From contig JAJNBD010000001.1 of the NCBI GenBank assembly GCA_021156105.1, positions 124,001 through 188,000 of the forward strand: a DNA stretch of 64,000 nt. The letters run 5' to 3'. The position numbers and the translations under genes were made by a program. Below are positions 20,854-29,515 of the stretch, one piece after another; the stretch's first letter is position 1; each line of letters begins with the position of its first letter. The DNA comes from Gammaproteobacteria bacterium (GTDB lineage Bacteria; Pseudomonadota; Gammaproteobacteria; CAISUE01). Below the pieces are notes generated by a model. It was not told the origin of the DNA, did no database searches, and saw nothing but the letters and a program-made list of their open reading frames with translations.

Positions 20854-22956
20854 ATGGCTCATGTTATATTGCTTGCCCCTACAGGTGTTGGGGTTGGGTT
20901 AAGCACGGTGGTGCTTGGTTTAGAACGCGCTTTTGAAGAATTAGGTGTTCGTGTTAAGCGTTTTAAGCCAATTGAACAAGCTAAAAATTCTCCCGTAATG
21001 CCAACCACCCTAAGTATTTCTCACGTGGAAAAATTACTGGGAGAAGGCTCGCAAGATATTGTGTTGCAAGAGGTATTGGAAAATTTTCAGTCTGTTGCAA
21101 AAGAAGCTGATGTGATATTGGTGCAGGGTTTAATTGTCTTGCAGGAGCAGCCATACACAACAGCTTTAAATGCAGGGCTTGCGATGAGCTTGGATGCCAA
21201 AGTTATTATCGTTACCACGCCAGGATCTTGCACTTCTGAAGAGTTAAGCAACCAAATTGAAATTACTGCACGTAATTTTAGTGGCTTAGATGGCAGCCGC
21301 ATTCTAGGTTGTATTGCTAATAAAATTGGCGGGCCTGAGTTAAAGGCTGGCGATGCGCGTTTAGATTTAGGTTATTTATATCAAGCTGCTGAAGCATCAA
21401 TGCCTTCTATTTCATTACAAGAGGCTTGTGCAGTCTTTAAAAAAGATCATATGAATTTACTGGGTTGCATCCCTTGGAATGATAAAATTATTGCTCCTCG
21501 GATGAAAGATATTGCGGTATTCCTTGGGGCGGAAATCATTCATGCAGGTGAAATTGAAACTCGTCGTGTGAGCTTTGTGACGCTTTGCGCCCGAGGCGTT
21601 AATCATATTACTGACTCGTTACAGGCTGAGGCGTTAATTGTTACGCCAGGAGATCGTTCCGATGTGATTCTTGCGACTTGTATGGCGGCATTAAGCGGCG
21701 TTAATATTGCGGGCTTATTATTAACAGGTGGCTATGAGCCCGATGTTAATATTATGAAACTTTGCCGCCAGGCGTTGTTGACGGGCTTACCGGTGTTAAG
21801 CGTGGACGAGAATAGTTTTCGATCAGCAGTGAGGATTCATTATCTTAATAACGCAGTTCCTGAAGATGATAAAAAGCGTATTGATATGGTGAAAGATTTT
21901 GTTGCGGCCCATATTAGCAAAGATTGGGTCCAAAATTTTATTGCAACGAAAGAAGATCCACATTTGTCGCCCGCCGCATTTCGCTATCAATTAAGCGAGT
22001 TGGCTAAACGGGCAAATCGCAAAATTGTTTTACCTGAAGGCGCAGAGCCACGAACTGTGATGGCGGCGGCAAGTTGTGCCCAGCAAGGGCTTGCACGCTG
22101 TATCCTTCTAGGCGATGCAGAAGAAATTCACCGTGTTGCAGAAAATAATGGTGTGACCTTGGGAGCCAACATTGTTATTCTCGATCCTAAAATACTTGCG
22201 CCGCGTTATATCGAGCGCTTAGTGGAGCTGCGCAAAGATAAAGGTATGACAGAAGTGCTTGCGGAAGAATATCTGCATGATCCTGTTGTTGTTGGCACGA
22301 TGATGCTAGAAGCAGGGGAAGTAGATGGTTTGGTTTCAGGTGCGATACATACCACAGCAAATACTATTCGGCCCGCTTTGCAAATAATAAAAACCGCGCC
22401 AAATGCGACTTTAGTTTCCTCCGTATTTTTTATGTGTATGCCTAGTGAAGTATTGGTATTTGCGGATTGTGCTGTCAATCCTGATCCTAATGTCGAAGAG
22501 CTTGCGCAAATTGCGATCCAAAGCGCAGATACGGCTAAGATATTTAATATTATGCCACGTGTTGCCATGATTAGTTATAGCACAGGTTCATCGGGGATGG
22601 GGCAAGATGTTGATAAGGTCCGTCAAGCAACAGAATTAGTGAAAAAATTGCGCCCAGACTTAATCATTGATGGGCCATTACAATACGATGCGGCATTAAT
22701 TCCTGAAGTAGCTAGGCAGAAAGCGCCGGGTAGCCCTGTGGCAGGAAAAGCAACAGTATTTATTTTTCCAGATTTAAATACTGGTAACACAACTTATAAA
22801 GCAGTGCAAAGAAGTGCTGATGTCTTGGCGGTTGGCCCTATGCTGCAAGGTTTACGTAAACCAGTCAATGATTTATCCCGTGGGGCAACAGTAGAAGATA
22901 TTGTTTACACGATTGCGATGACTGCGGTTCAGGCGGTGCAAGAGAAGTTAAACTAA
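20854..22956 (+). CDS. pta: Phosphate acetyltransferase
   Basis: A 700-residue three-domain Pta: N-terminal P-loop-like domain (LLAPTGVGVGLSTVVLGL), a middle DRTGG domain (about 215-330), and the C-terminal catalytic phosphotransacetylase domain (about 365-695: KIVLPEGAEPRTVMAA, VDGLVSGAIHTTANTIRPAL, ISYSTGSSGMGQDVDKV). It makes acetyl-CoA from acetyl phosphate or the reverse, with AckA encoded just upstream. Length matches the long enterobacterial form (714). The ribosome site AAAGGAAA is good. Confidence 0.96.
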   Translation: MAHVILLAPTGVGVGLSTVVLGLERAFEELGVRVKRFKPIEQAKNSPVMPTTLSISHVEKLLGEGSQDIVLQEVLENFQSVAKEADVILVQGLIVLQEQPYTTALNAGLAMSLDAKVIIVTTPGSCTSEELSNQIEITARNFSGLDGSRILGCIANKIGGPELKAGDARLDLGYLYQAAEASMPSISLQEACAVFKKDHMNLLGCIPWNDKIIAPRMKDIAVFLGAEIIHAGEIETRRVSFVTLCARGVNHITDSLQAEALIVTPGDRSDVILATCMAALSGVNIAGLLLTGGYEPDVNIMKLCRQALLTGLPVLSVDENSFRSAVRIHYLNNAVPEDDKKRIDMVKDFVAAHISKDWVQNFIATKEDPHLSPAAFRYQLSELAKRANRKIVLPEGAEPRTVMAAASCAQQGLARCILLGDAEEIHRVAENNGVTLGANIVILDPKILAPRYIERLVELRKDKGMTEVLAEEYLHDPVVVGTMMLEAGEVDGLVSGAIHTTANTIRPALQIIKTAPNATLVSSVFFMCMPSEVLVFADCAVNPDPNVEELAQIAIQSADTAKIFNIMPRVAMISYSTGSSGMGQDVDKVRQATELVKKLRPDLIIDGPLQYDAALIPEVARQKAPGSPVAGKATVFIFPDLNTGNTTYKAVQRSADVLAVGPMLQGLRKPVNDLSRGATVEDIVYTIAMTAVQAVQEKLN

Positions 22957-23199
22957 GGGTTCTTTTGCTTTTTACTGGCACGCTGCTTGCAGTAGTAGGC
23001 AAACTCTTTCATGGCTTAGATAACAGCCTTGATAGATTAGAAGGTATTGCGGCCATGCCTGGCAAAAACCATAGAGCAGTAAATACTTGAAGTGTAGCAT
23101 AACAATGATATAATTTTTATAGGATAGTTGAATTCGTGGAAAACTAAATGCCTGCTGCTTCATGAGGCAGTAACAATAAAGAATAAGCGAGATGTTTTT

Positions 23200-23391
23200 A
23201 TGAAAGCATTAATGAGCGAAGAATTCAAAAAAATTAGCCGCAATCCAGAATGGCGTAGAGCACTACAAGCTGGTGTATTAAAAGTGATTGGCGGCGGTTC
23301 CGACGGCAAAAGCGAAGTAATTACAGTGGGTAAGCAGAAATATCGTGTCAGCTTAATGCGTCGTGACTTGCAGGAGTCTTATCCCTCGTGA
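23200..23391 (+). CDS. Small basic protein, unknown, coupled to membrane-protein gene
   Basis: A 63-residue protein starting at ATG 23200 (the frame is open from 23128 but the later start begins the plausible protein MKALMSEEFKKISRNPEWRR). It is basic, with a likely two-helix N-terminal part and a beta-like second half (EVITVGKQKYRVSLMRR). Its stop overlaps the next gene's GTG by four bases (GTGA), so the two are translationally coupled. No family recognised. Confidence 0.55.
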   Translation: MKALMSEEFKKISRNPEWRRALQAGVLKVIGGGSDGKSEVITVGKQKYRVSLMRRDLQESYPS

Positions 23392-24110
23392 GCATAGCCT
23401 TTCCCACGATTCTTATCTTCTTTTTGATCCTTCCAGGATTTATTTTTAATCTTTATTTTTATAATATCGAAAATACGCAGTTAAGTTATGCGCCTTTAAC
23501 GCGTAAGACGGTTTCAAGCGTTTTCGCAGCGATGTTATTAAATCTTTTTGGTTTTCCTTTTTTGGTTTATTTTTCCCATGGCGCGCTAAACACCTCTTTA
23601 TTATTTACGGTGCTCTCCGCTATCCCGAGTGGCCCTTATGAAACAGCGCTTCATACCTTAGGCGATGATTTTTCTATTTTATTAATTTATTTCGTTCTGC
23701 TTTCTTTATTTGCTTATATCACGGCAATCGTTTTTCGTTGGTTGATTAAAAGATTTGATTTGGAGCATATCGGTTTTTTTCGCCTAGATAACCCTTGGTA
23801 TTATTTATTTAGTGGTTATGATTGGAAAAGTGGTACGCCAGATTTTGTGATGATTGCTGCAACGCTGCAGTTAGGAAATGATGTCTATTTATATGTGGGC
23901 ATTTTAGAAGATTACTTTTTTGATGATAAGGGTAATATCGACCGCTTGGTTTTAACGGATGTAAAGCGGCGCAAGATTGGGCTGGATAAGCATCAAGTGC
24001 CGGCAGGTGAAGCAAGATTTTACCCTGTAGATGGCGATTATTTTGTTTTAAAATATGCAGAAGCAAAAAATCTTAATGTTCAATTTATTCAATTAGAAAA
24101 AATCCCATAG
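23388..24110 (+). CDS. Membrane protein with cytoplasmic C-terminal domain, unknown
   Basis: A 240-residue protein starting GTG, with three to four membrane helices (about 5-25, 42-62, 70-85, 98-122) and a C-terminal soluble beta-rich domain (about 150-240; TPDFVMIAATLQLGNDVYLYVGILEDY). The layout, a short membrane part plus a domain reading like an adaptor, resembles DUF6338-type proteins, but I cannot confirm this. Coupled to the small gene upstream by a four-base overlap. Function unknown. Confidence 0.65.
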   Translation: MSIAFPTILIFFLILPGFIFNLYFYNIENTQLSYAPLTRKTVSSVFAAMLLNLFGFPFLVYFSHGALNTSLLFTVLSAIPSGPYETALHTLGDDFSILLIYFVLLSLFAYITAIVFRWLIKRFDLEHIGFFRLDNPWYYLFSGYDWKSGTPDFVMIAATLQLGNDVYLYVGILEDYFFDDKGNIDRLVLTDVKRRKIGLDKHQVPAGEARFYPVDGDYFVLKYAEAKNLNVQFIQLEKIP

Positions 24111-24135
24111 GGCAGGCACGCTGCACTTTATTACC
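24111..24135. repeat. Half copy of the GTGGGCA palindromic element
   Basis: Read on the minus strand, this 25-base segment contains AAAGTGCAGCGTG, matching the left half of the 76-bp element at 43583 (GGTGGGCAAAGTGCAGCGTG). It directly follows the upstream gene's stop codon. Confidence 0.5.
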
Positions 24136-24168
24136 TTTAATTGATGCAAATTTAATAATGGAGAATTT

Positions 24169-25053
24169 ATGAGGCTAACAGGTTCTATCATTGCTATCGT
24201 TACGCCGATGCAAGAAAATGGTGATATTGATTTTGCTGCATTTGAAAAATTAATTGAATGGCAAATTTCGCAAGGTTGCGATGGTATTGTGGTGGCAGGC
24301 TCTACTGGTGAAGGGGCAACCTTAAGCGCGGAAGAAAGATTAGCTTTATTTGCTTTAGCACAAAAAATTATTGCCGGTAGGGTGCCGTTAATTGCTTATC
24401 CTGGCACTAATAACACACGCGAATCTATAGAGCTTGCCAAAGCAACGCAAGCGCTTGGAATCGAGTATGCGCTAATGATTTGTCCTTACTATAATAAGCC
24501 AACACAAGAAGGGATTTATCTGCACTATAAAGCAATAGCCGAAGCCACACCTAACATGAAGCATATTCTTTATAGTATTCCAGGTCGTTGTATTGTGCGC
24601 ATTGAGAATGAAACTGTCGCGCGTTTAGCAACATTGCCTAACATTGTTGGTCTTAAAGATTCTGGTGGCACAGCAGAACGTATTCGCTTATTGCGAGCTT
24701 CTTGTGGGCCAGAATTTTCCTTGCTTTCAGGTGATGATGATTTTACTTTATCCTGTATTGAGGCAGGTGGTGATGGTGTTATTTCAGTTGCAGCTAATGC
24801 ACTGCCCAAAGAAATGCAAGCGCTTGTCTCGGTTGCCTTAAATGGTGATAAACAAAAAGCACAAAATATTAATACTAAATTGCAGTCACTTCTTTCTCAA
24901 CTTTTTTGTCAGTCGAATCCCATTCCATTAAAAGCTTTACTGCATCATCTAGGCAAAATCCCCAAGGGTATTCGCTTGCCGCTAACATGGCTTGAGCCAC
25001 AATTTGAAGCAGGGCTCTATAGCGCTTATGATGAAATAAAAAAAACCACCTAA
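24169..25053 (+). CDS. dapA: 4-hydroxy-tetrahydrodipicolinate synthase
   Basis: A 294-residue TIM-barrel aldolase of the DapA family, condensing pyruvate with aspartate semialdehyde at the start of the lysine/diaminopimelate branch. It has GSTGEGATLS, the PYYNKPTQEG segment, YSIPGRC and the Schiff-base Lys in VGLKDSGG, then SNPIPLKALLHHLG. Variants from the E. coli motifs (GTTGESATL, YNVPGRT) are modest. GGAG precedes the ATG. Its 3' end overlaps the convergent coiled-coil gene by four bases. Confidence 0.93.
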   Translation: MRLTGSIIAIVTPMQENGDIDFAAFEKLIEWQISQGCDGIVVAGSTGEGATLSAEERLALFALAQKIIAGRVPLIAYPGTNNTRESIELAKATQALGIEYALMICPYYNKPTQEGIYLHYKAIAEATPNMKHILYSIPGRCIVRIENETVARLATLPNIVGLKDSGGTAERIRLLRASCGPEFSLLSGDDDFTLSCIEAGGDGVISVAANALPKEMQALVSVALNGDKQKAQNINTKLQSLLSQLFCQSNPIPLKALLHHLGKIPKGIRLPLTWLEPQFEAGLYSAYDEIKKTT

Positions 25054-26336
25054 CTATGGTGTGAAGGAGTTGGTGATGTTGAGGGTATTGCAAATTCCTC
25101 ATTGCTTGCTTGATTGTCAGAAGATGGCTGCTGCATAATCTGCGCTTGCGCTACGGTTGTTGTTACGGTTTCAGCCGTAGCCGTAACAACAACCGCTGCT
25201 GGCGCTGAAGGCGCTAATAATTCACTAACTTCGCCAACGAGGGCCGAGGCTTCTGGTGTTCCTGAGCGTCCTGCGGCGAGTGAAGCTATTGCTTGAGCGG
25301 TGGTGTTGAGGTCGGTGGTGCCTGTTGGAAGGGTTACTAAAAGCGTTTGTGCTGCTAGAGGGGTTGCAAGAGAATTAGGCGCGGCAGTAACTCTTGCGGA
25401 TGAAAAGAGTTCGCTTGGCGCTAGGCTCCTGCGTGAGCGTTGCTTTCTTAATGCGAATAGGTATGAGTTGGCGCGGTCCGCACGTTCTTCCCAAATGTTT
25501 TTTTGCTTTAATAGTTCATCGTTCCTTTTTGTTAGTTCTTCTGTAGTTTTTGAGAGTTCTGCCACTTGGTTTTGTAATCCTCTAATAGTTTCATCTTTAT
25601 CGGATTGTATAAGTTGCCTCATGGAAGCTAGTAAGGTAGCAATGATATTGTCTTTCTTTGCTAGTTCTTCCTGTAATGCCTTTAAATTTTCACGATCTTT
25701 AAGATGAGCTCTTCTTATGTTTTTACATTGCTCGCTCTGCTCATGATTATCCTGTAAAGCACAAAGAAGGCTATAAGCTAAAAGCAAGTCTGCTGTTAGA
25801 GGAGGGGAATCTGGGGTGGCAGGGTCGGATGGCTGAGCGGTGACCTGCACTTGGCTCGCTTGTTGTGCTGCTACTTGCACAGAAGCTTCTTGTTTCAATT
25901 GGGCTTGGGTGTTTTGACAAAACTCAGCTAGCCAAAAAGATAGAAAAGTCTTTTTATCCTCAAGGGATAATGTGGCTGGAGGAAGAGGTAGCCGAGGCAG
26001 CTGAGTTTCCAGCAAAACCTTAAGAACTATTTTAACTTCATTGTAAGGAAGAGAGGCATTGCTTGCTACGGATTCGGAACTTTCTAAAATTAATTTTGCT
26101 GCGTTATTTGATTGGTAGCCATGTTGGTAATATATATTTTTGCTTAAAGTTAGTAACAAACTTGGTGCGGCTTTAATATAATCTTCGGTAAAGATAATTT
26201 CTGTTGCAATATCATGCATGACTTCTTTTTCTTCTGTTGTTGGGTGTTCGTGCTGAATATCGCAAGAGATAAGATACGTTCTATATTGAACAATAGTGTT
26301 ATAGAGCTCAGGTATAAAATCTTCAATGACTTTCAT
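25050..26336 (-). CDS. Coiled-coil protein, unknown, effector-like
   Basis: A 428-residue protein from the ATG at 26336, chosen over one five codons upstream because GAGGA lies nine bases before it. The N-terminal half is helical without a signal peptide; a Gln/Ala/Pro-rich linker (about 145-180) follows; a strong coiled coil runs about 207-300 (ENLKALQEELAKKDNIIATL, VAELSKTTEELTKRNDEL); then a basic patch (RKQRSRRS) and a low-complexity Ala/Thr/Val tail ending in a Ser/Pro-rich stretch. Such a build is common in Legionellales Dot/Icm substrates. It follows a similar-type gene by 39 bases. Function unknown. Confidence 0.7.
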   Translation of the reverse strand: MKVIEDFIPELYNTIVQYRTYLISCDIQHEHPTTEEKEVMHDIATEIIFTEDYIKAAPSLLLTLSKNIYYQHGYQSNNAAKLILESSESVASNASLPYNEVKIVLKVLLETQLPRLPLPPATLSLEDKKTFLSFWLAEFCQNTQAQLKQEASVQVAAQQASQVQVTAQPSDPATPDSPPLTADLLLAYSLLCALQDNHEQSEQCKNIRRAHLKDRENLKALQEELAKKDNIIATLLASMRQLIQSDKDETIRGLQNQVAELSKTTEELTKRNDELLKQKNIWEERADRANSYLFALRKQRSRRSLAPSELFSSARVTAAPNSLATPLAAQTLLVTLPTGTTDLNTTAQAIASLAAGRSGTPEASALVGEVSELLAPSAPAAVVVTATAETVTTTVAQAQIMQQPSSDNQASNEEFAIPSTSPTPSHHS

Positions 26337-26375
26337 ATATGATGTCCTCATGAGTTTATATTGGTATCAAAGGCA

Positions 26376-27836
26376 TCAGCGTTGTCTGTATGTGATAGGC
26401 GAGGAGGTTAAGTTGTCGCAGCTTGTAGAGCTTTGATTTTTCTTATCGCTTCTTTGAGGTTTTGGGCCGTTTGGAGGGTGGGAAAATAATTTGGTTTTGA
26501 TTCTTGGTGCGTGGCTATCCAAAAAGCATTGCAATACCTTTTGTCTTTGTGTTTTTTCAGGAGAAGATGGGGCGCTGGATTTGCTGTAAGTGCCAGACTC
26601 GATAGCGTAAGCATCGAGAAGTAATCGAGGAGGTGGCGTTGGCTTTTCTGCTTGCTCTGAACCTGGTTTTTGTTTAGTTATGGTTTGACCGCGTCGTTCT
26701 GTGGTAAGTGATAGTTGGGTAGTATTTGAGGCGCTAAGAAACACGCTGGGTTTTAAATGAATAGAATTAGCCAGTCTTTCTGAGGTGGTAGTGCTATCTA
26801 AAAAACGTTGCAGTACGGTTCCTCTTTGCTGATTTTGAGCTTTGATCATGGTTTTAGTGGTTGCTGAAGGGGCAGTATAAAATTCTAAAGGAAGATTTGC
26901 TTGGTGCCGTACAGCTTTGGCGACAATTGAGCGTCCAATGCCAATTGTGGATTCAATGTTGGATTGCATTTTTGATAAGGCAGCAATATTAGAAATTTCT
27001 TTAGTGAGTTTATATTTTTCTTGATCTAATTGTTCCCGATATCTTTGACGTTTCTGCTCAGCCTTGTTAGCAAGTACTGTAGTCACTCCTAGCATAATGC
27101 CAAAACCTATCCCTACAACACCAATAATCCAGGGCGCTAATACTGCAAAGAAAATGGCGGCAATTCCAAGGGCGCCTGTTATAAAACCAAAACCTGAGCC
27201 AAATCCGGCAAGAAAATTCCTTGCGGTTTCTCGCATCGAGTAAGAAGGTTTTTCTGGTAAAGATGTTTTTTCAAAAACCGGTCTAATATTTCTGCTTGGG
27301 TTGCTAATAATTGATCGGTAACGAGTATCAATCGGAATCCCACTGCGTTCACAAAACCCAGCAGCAATGTTAATTTCGGCTTCAATTTTTTTATTAAGGG
27401 CATCTTGCTCATCGCGAACTAGTTCAAGGTTATCAATAGTCCACTGTTGGGGTGGTGTAGGAAGTTTCCTTGTAAGCTGCCAAGCTTGCAAACGTCTAAA
27501 AAGTTGGTCTCTTCGCTGGCATAATATTTCAATTTCTATTAAGGTTTCGATGATTTTGTTATTTTCTTCTTCTAAAGATTTCTTTTTTTGCTTATAGCGA
27601 TCAACGGCGCAGAGTATGGCAGGTATCAAACCTATGGGCAGAAATATACCTGCCTTAGCACCTAGCGCCAAAGTTGTTAGAGAAGGGCTAAGAAGGTTTG
27701 CGGCTAGCGCTTCAAAAATCAGTCCTAGGTTGAAGGCATTAATTGTATGAATGATGAGGCTAAATTTTTGTCCTGCTGATAATGTTTTATATTTTTCTTT
27801 TTCTTCTAGGTGATTTTGTCGTAAGTTATCTGGCAT
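26376..27836 (-). CDS. Membrane-segment and coiled-coil protein, unknown, effector-like
   Basis: A 486-residue protein; ATG 27836 is preceded by AGGTG at ideal spacing, better than the upstream start at 27866. There are two hydrophobic hairpin regions (about 48-78 and 207-256, the latter Gly-rich), each followed by a charged coiled coil (KKKSLEEENNKIIETLIEIE; EQKRQRYREQLDQEKYK). The C-terminal third is polar and carries a duplicated motif, VLQRFLDS (341-348) and VLQCFLDS (434-441). No signal peptide or known domain. The structure suggests insertion into a membrane, perhaps of the host, and it pairs with the next coiled-coil gene. Function unknown. Confidence 0.7.
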   Translation of the reverse strand: MPDNLRQNHLEEKEKYKTLSAGQKFSLIIHTINAFNLGLIFEALAANLLSPSLTTLALGAKAGIFLPIGLIPAILCAVDRYKQKKKSLEEENNKIIETLIEIEILCQRRDQLFRRLQAWQLTRKLPTPPQQWTIDNLELVRDEQDALNKKIEAEINIAAGFCERSGIPIDTRYRSIISNPSRNIRPVFEKTSLPEKPSYSMRETARNFLAGFGSGFGFITGALGIAAIFFAVLAPWIIGVVGIGFGIMLGVTTVLANKAEQKRQRYREQLDQEKYKLTKEISNIAALSKMQSNIESTIGIGRSIVAKAVRHQANLPLEFYTAPSATTKTMIKAQNQQRGTVLQRFLDSTTTSERLANSIHLKPSVFLSASNTTQLSLTTERRGQTITKQKPGSEQAEKPTPPPRLLLDAYAIESGTYSKSSAPSSPEKTQRQKVLQCFLDSHAPRIKTKLFSHPPNGPKPQRSDKKNQSSTSCDNLTSSPITYRQR

Positions 27837-27926
27837 AATCTTCACCTCTACTAACAGAAAAAGCAAAAACCATGCCCATTCAATGAAAACGCGCTTTGCC
27901 TCTCACGCAGCTTGGTCTACTTGCTG

Positions 27927-27932
27927 TATAAT
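27927..27932 (+). promoter_or_regulatory. Consensus -10 box upstream of lysS
   Basis: A perfect TATAAT at 27927-27932, 29 bases before the lysS ATG; no good -35 at 17 bases. The region also separates lysS from the divergent membrane/coiled-coil gene. Confidence 0.45.
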
Positions 27933-27961
27933 GTGTACTTTTTTATGAACGAGTTTGTTCC

Positions 27962-29467
27962 ATGACTACCCAAGAAACGCCGGTTGAAAATCTTTCTGAA
28001 TTATTAGCTGCACGTCGTGAAAAGCTAGAAGTTTTGCGCCAAAAAGGGCTGGCTTATCCTAATCATTTCAAGCGTGAGCAGTTGATTAGTGATTTTTTTG
28101 AAGCCTACCAAGCGCTCGATGATGCGCAATTAGCTGAAGCCCACAAAACGGTCAAAATTGCTGGCCGTATTATGTTAAAACGTGTGATGGGTAAAGCAAG
28201 CTTTATTCATATCCAAGATATGTCGGGCCGCATGCAGGTTTATTTGGCTAAAGATCAATTAGGCGAAGAAGTTTATGAAGATTTTAAACACTGGGATGTG
28301 GGAGATATCGTGGGTGTTTCAGGCGCGCTCTTTAAAACGAAAACCGGAGAATTAACCGTTAAAGCAGCAGAGGTTGTGTTACTGACTAAGTCTTTGCGGC
28401 CATTGCCTGATAAGTTTCATGGACTAAGCGATCAAGAAACTCGATACCGCCAACGTTATTTAGATTTAATGGTTAACGAAGAAACCCGTAAAACTTTCAT
28501 TATCCGCAGCAAAATTGTTTCTTTTATTCGGCAGTTTTTAGAAAATCGTGCATTTTTAGAAGTTGAAACACCCATGATGCATGTTATTCCAGGTGGGGCA
28601 ACGGCGCGTCCGTTTACCACACATCATCATGCTTTAGATATGCCTTTGTTTTTACGTGTGGCGCCAGAATTATATTTAAAACGCTTAGTGGTGGGTGGTT
28701 TTGAAAAAGTATTTGAAATCAATCGTAACTTTAGAAATGAGGGTTTATCAACGCGGCATAATCCTGAATTTACCATGATTGAATTCTATCAAGCTTATGC
28801 TGACTATAAAGATTTAATGGATCTTTCTGAAGCATTATTTCGTGAGCTATCTTTAGCTGTCATGGGAACAACAGAAATTGAATATCAAGGTCATAAAATT
28901 GATTTTGGTAAACCTTTTGCGCGCTTTACGATTCCTGAAGTCATCTTGCACTATAATCCTGAGTTAAAGGCTGAGCAGTTGAATGATGTTGAAAGCATCA
29001 AACAAATTTTTAAAGCTAAAAAATTAGCAATTCCTGAAAAAGCGGGCCTTGGAAAATTACAAGTTGAATTATTTGAACAGACAGCTGAGCACTTATTAAT
29101 TCAACCAACTTTTATTACAGAATATCCTGTCGAGGTTTCGCCTTTGGCGCGTTGTAATGATGTTCATCATCAAATTACCGACCGCTTTGAATTATTTATT
29201 GGCGGCCGTGAAGTTGCTAATGGTTTTTCAGAGTTAAATGATGCGGATGATCAAGCGGCGCGTTTTAAGAAACAAGTAGAGCAAAAAGATGCGGGCGATC
29301 ACGAAGCGATGCATTATGATGCAGATTATATTACAGCATTAGAGTACGGCATGCCGCCTACAGCAGGTGAGGGGATTGGTATTGACCGGGTTGCGATGTT
29401 ATTTACGAATTCGCCTTCAATCCGTGATGTGATTTTGTTCCCACACATGAGACCAAAAGAAGAATAA
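27962..29467 (+). CDS. lysS: Lysyl-tRNA synthetase (class II)
   Basis: A 501-residue class II synthetase: N-terminal OB-fold anticodon-binding domain (about 60-160: [20 protein letters not shown]), then the catalytic domain with motif 1 ([15 protein letters not shown]), motif 2 ([20 protein letters not shown]) and motif 3 ([19 protein letters not shown]). It charges tRNA-Lys. In many gammaproteobacteria it follows prfB; here prfB is 30 kb away next to leuS. Ends at a strong hairpin shared with the convergent xseA. Confidence 0.98.
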   Translation: MTTQETPVENLSELLAARREKLEVLRQKGLAYPNHFKREQLISDFFEAYQALDDAQLAEAHKTVKIAGRIMLKRVMGKASFIHIQDMSGRMQVYLAKDQLGEEVYEDFKHWDVGDIVGVSGALFKTKTGELTVKAAEVVLLTKSLRPLPDKFHGLSDQETRYRQRYLDLMVNEETRKTFIIRSKIVSFIRQFLENRAFLEVETPMMHVIPGGATARPFTTHHHALDMPLFLRVAPELYLKRLVVGGFEKVFEINRNFRNEGLSTRHNPEFTMIEFYQAYADYKDLMDLSEALFRELSLAVMGTTEIEYQGHKIDFGKPFARFTIPEVILHYNPELKAEQLNDVESIKQIFKAKKLAIPEKAGLGKLQVELFEQTAEHLLIQPTFITEYPVEVSPLARCNDVHHQITDRFELFIGGREVANGFSELNDADDQAARFKKQVEQKDAGDHEAMHYDADYITALEYGMPPTAGEGIGIDRVAMLFTNSPSIRDVILFPHMRPKEE

Positions 29468-29476
29468 TTAATATCT

Positions 29477-29515
29477 CTTAGGCGTGGTTCTGATGAGCTG
29501 CGCCTAAGTTTCTTT
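29477..29515. terminator. Terminator between convergent lysS and xseA
   Basis: CTTAGGCG (29477-29484) pairs with CGCCTAAG (29501-29508), followed on the plus strand by TTTCTTT. The right arm contains the xseA stop codon. Fits a rho-independent terminator for lysS; the reverse side lacks a T-run. Confidence 0.7.

Noticed and set aside
22972..23163. Minus-strand 63-codon frame after pta
   Set aside because: No ribosome site and aromatic-rich random-looking translation; the gap also holds a GGCACGCTGC that might be a decayed element, too short to call.
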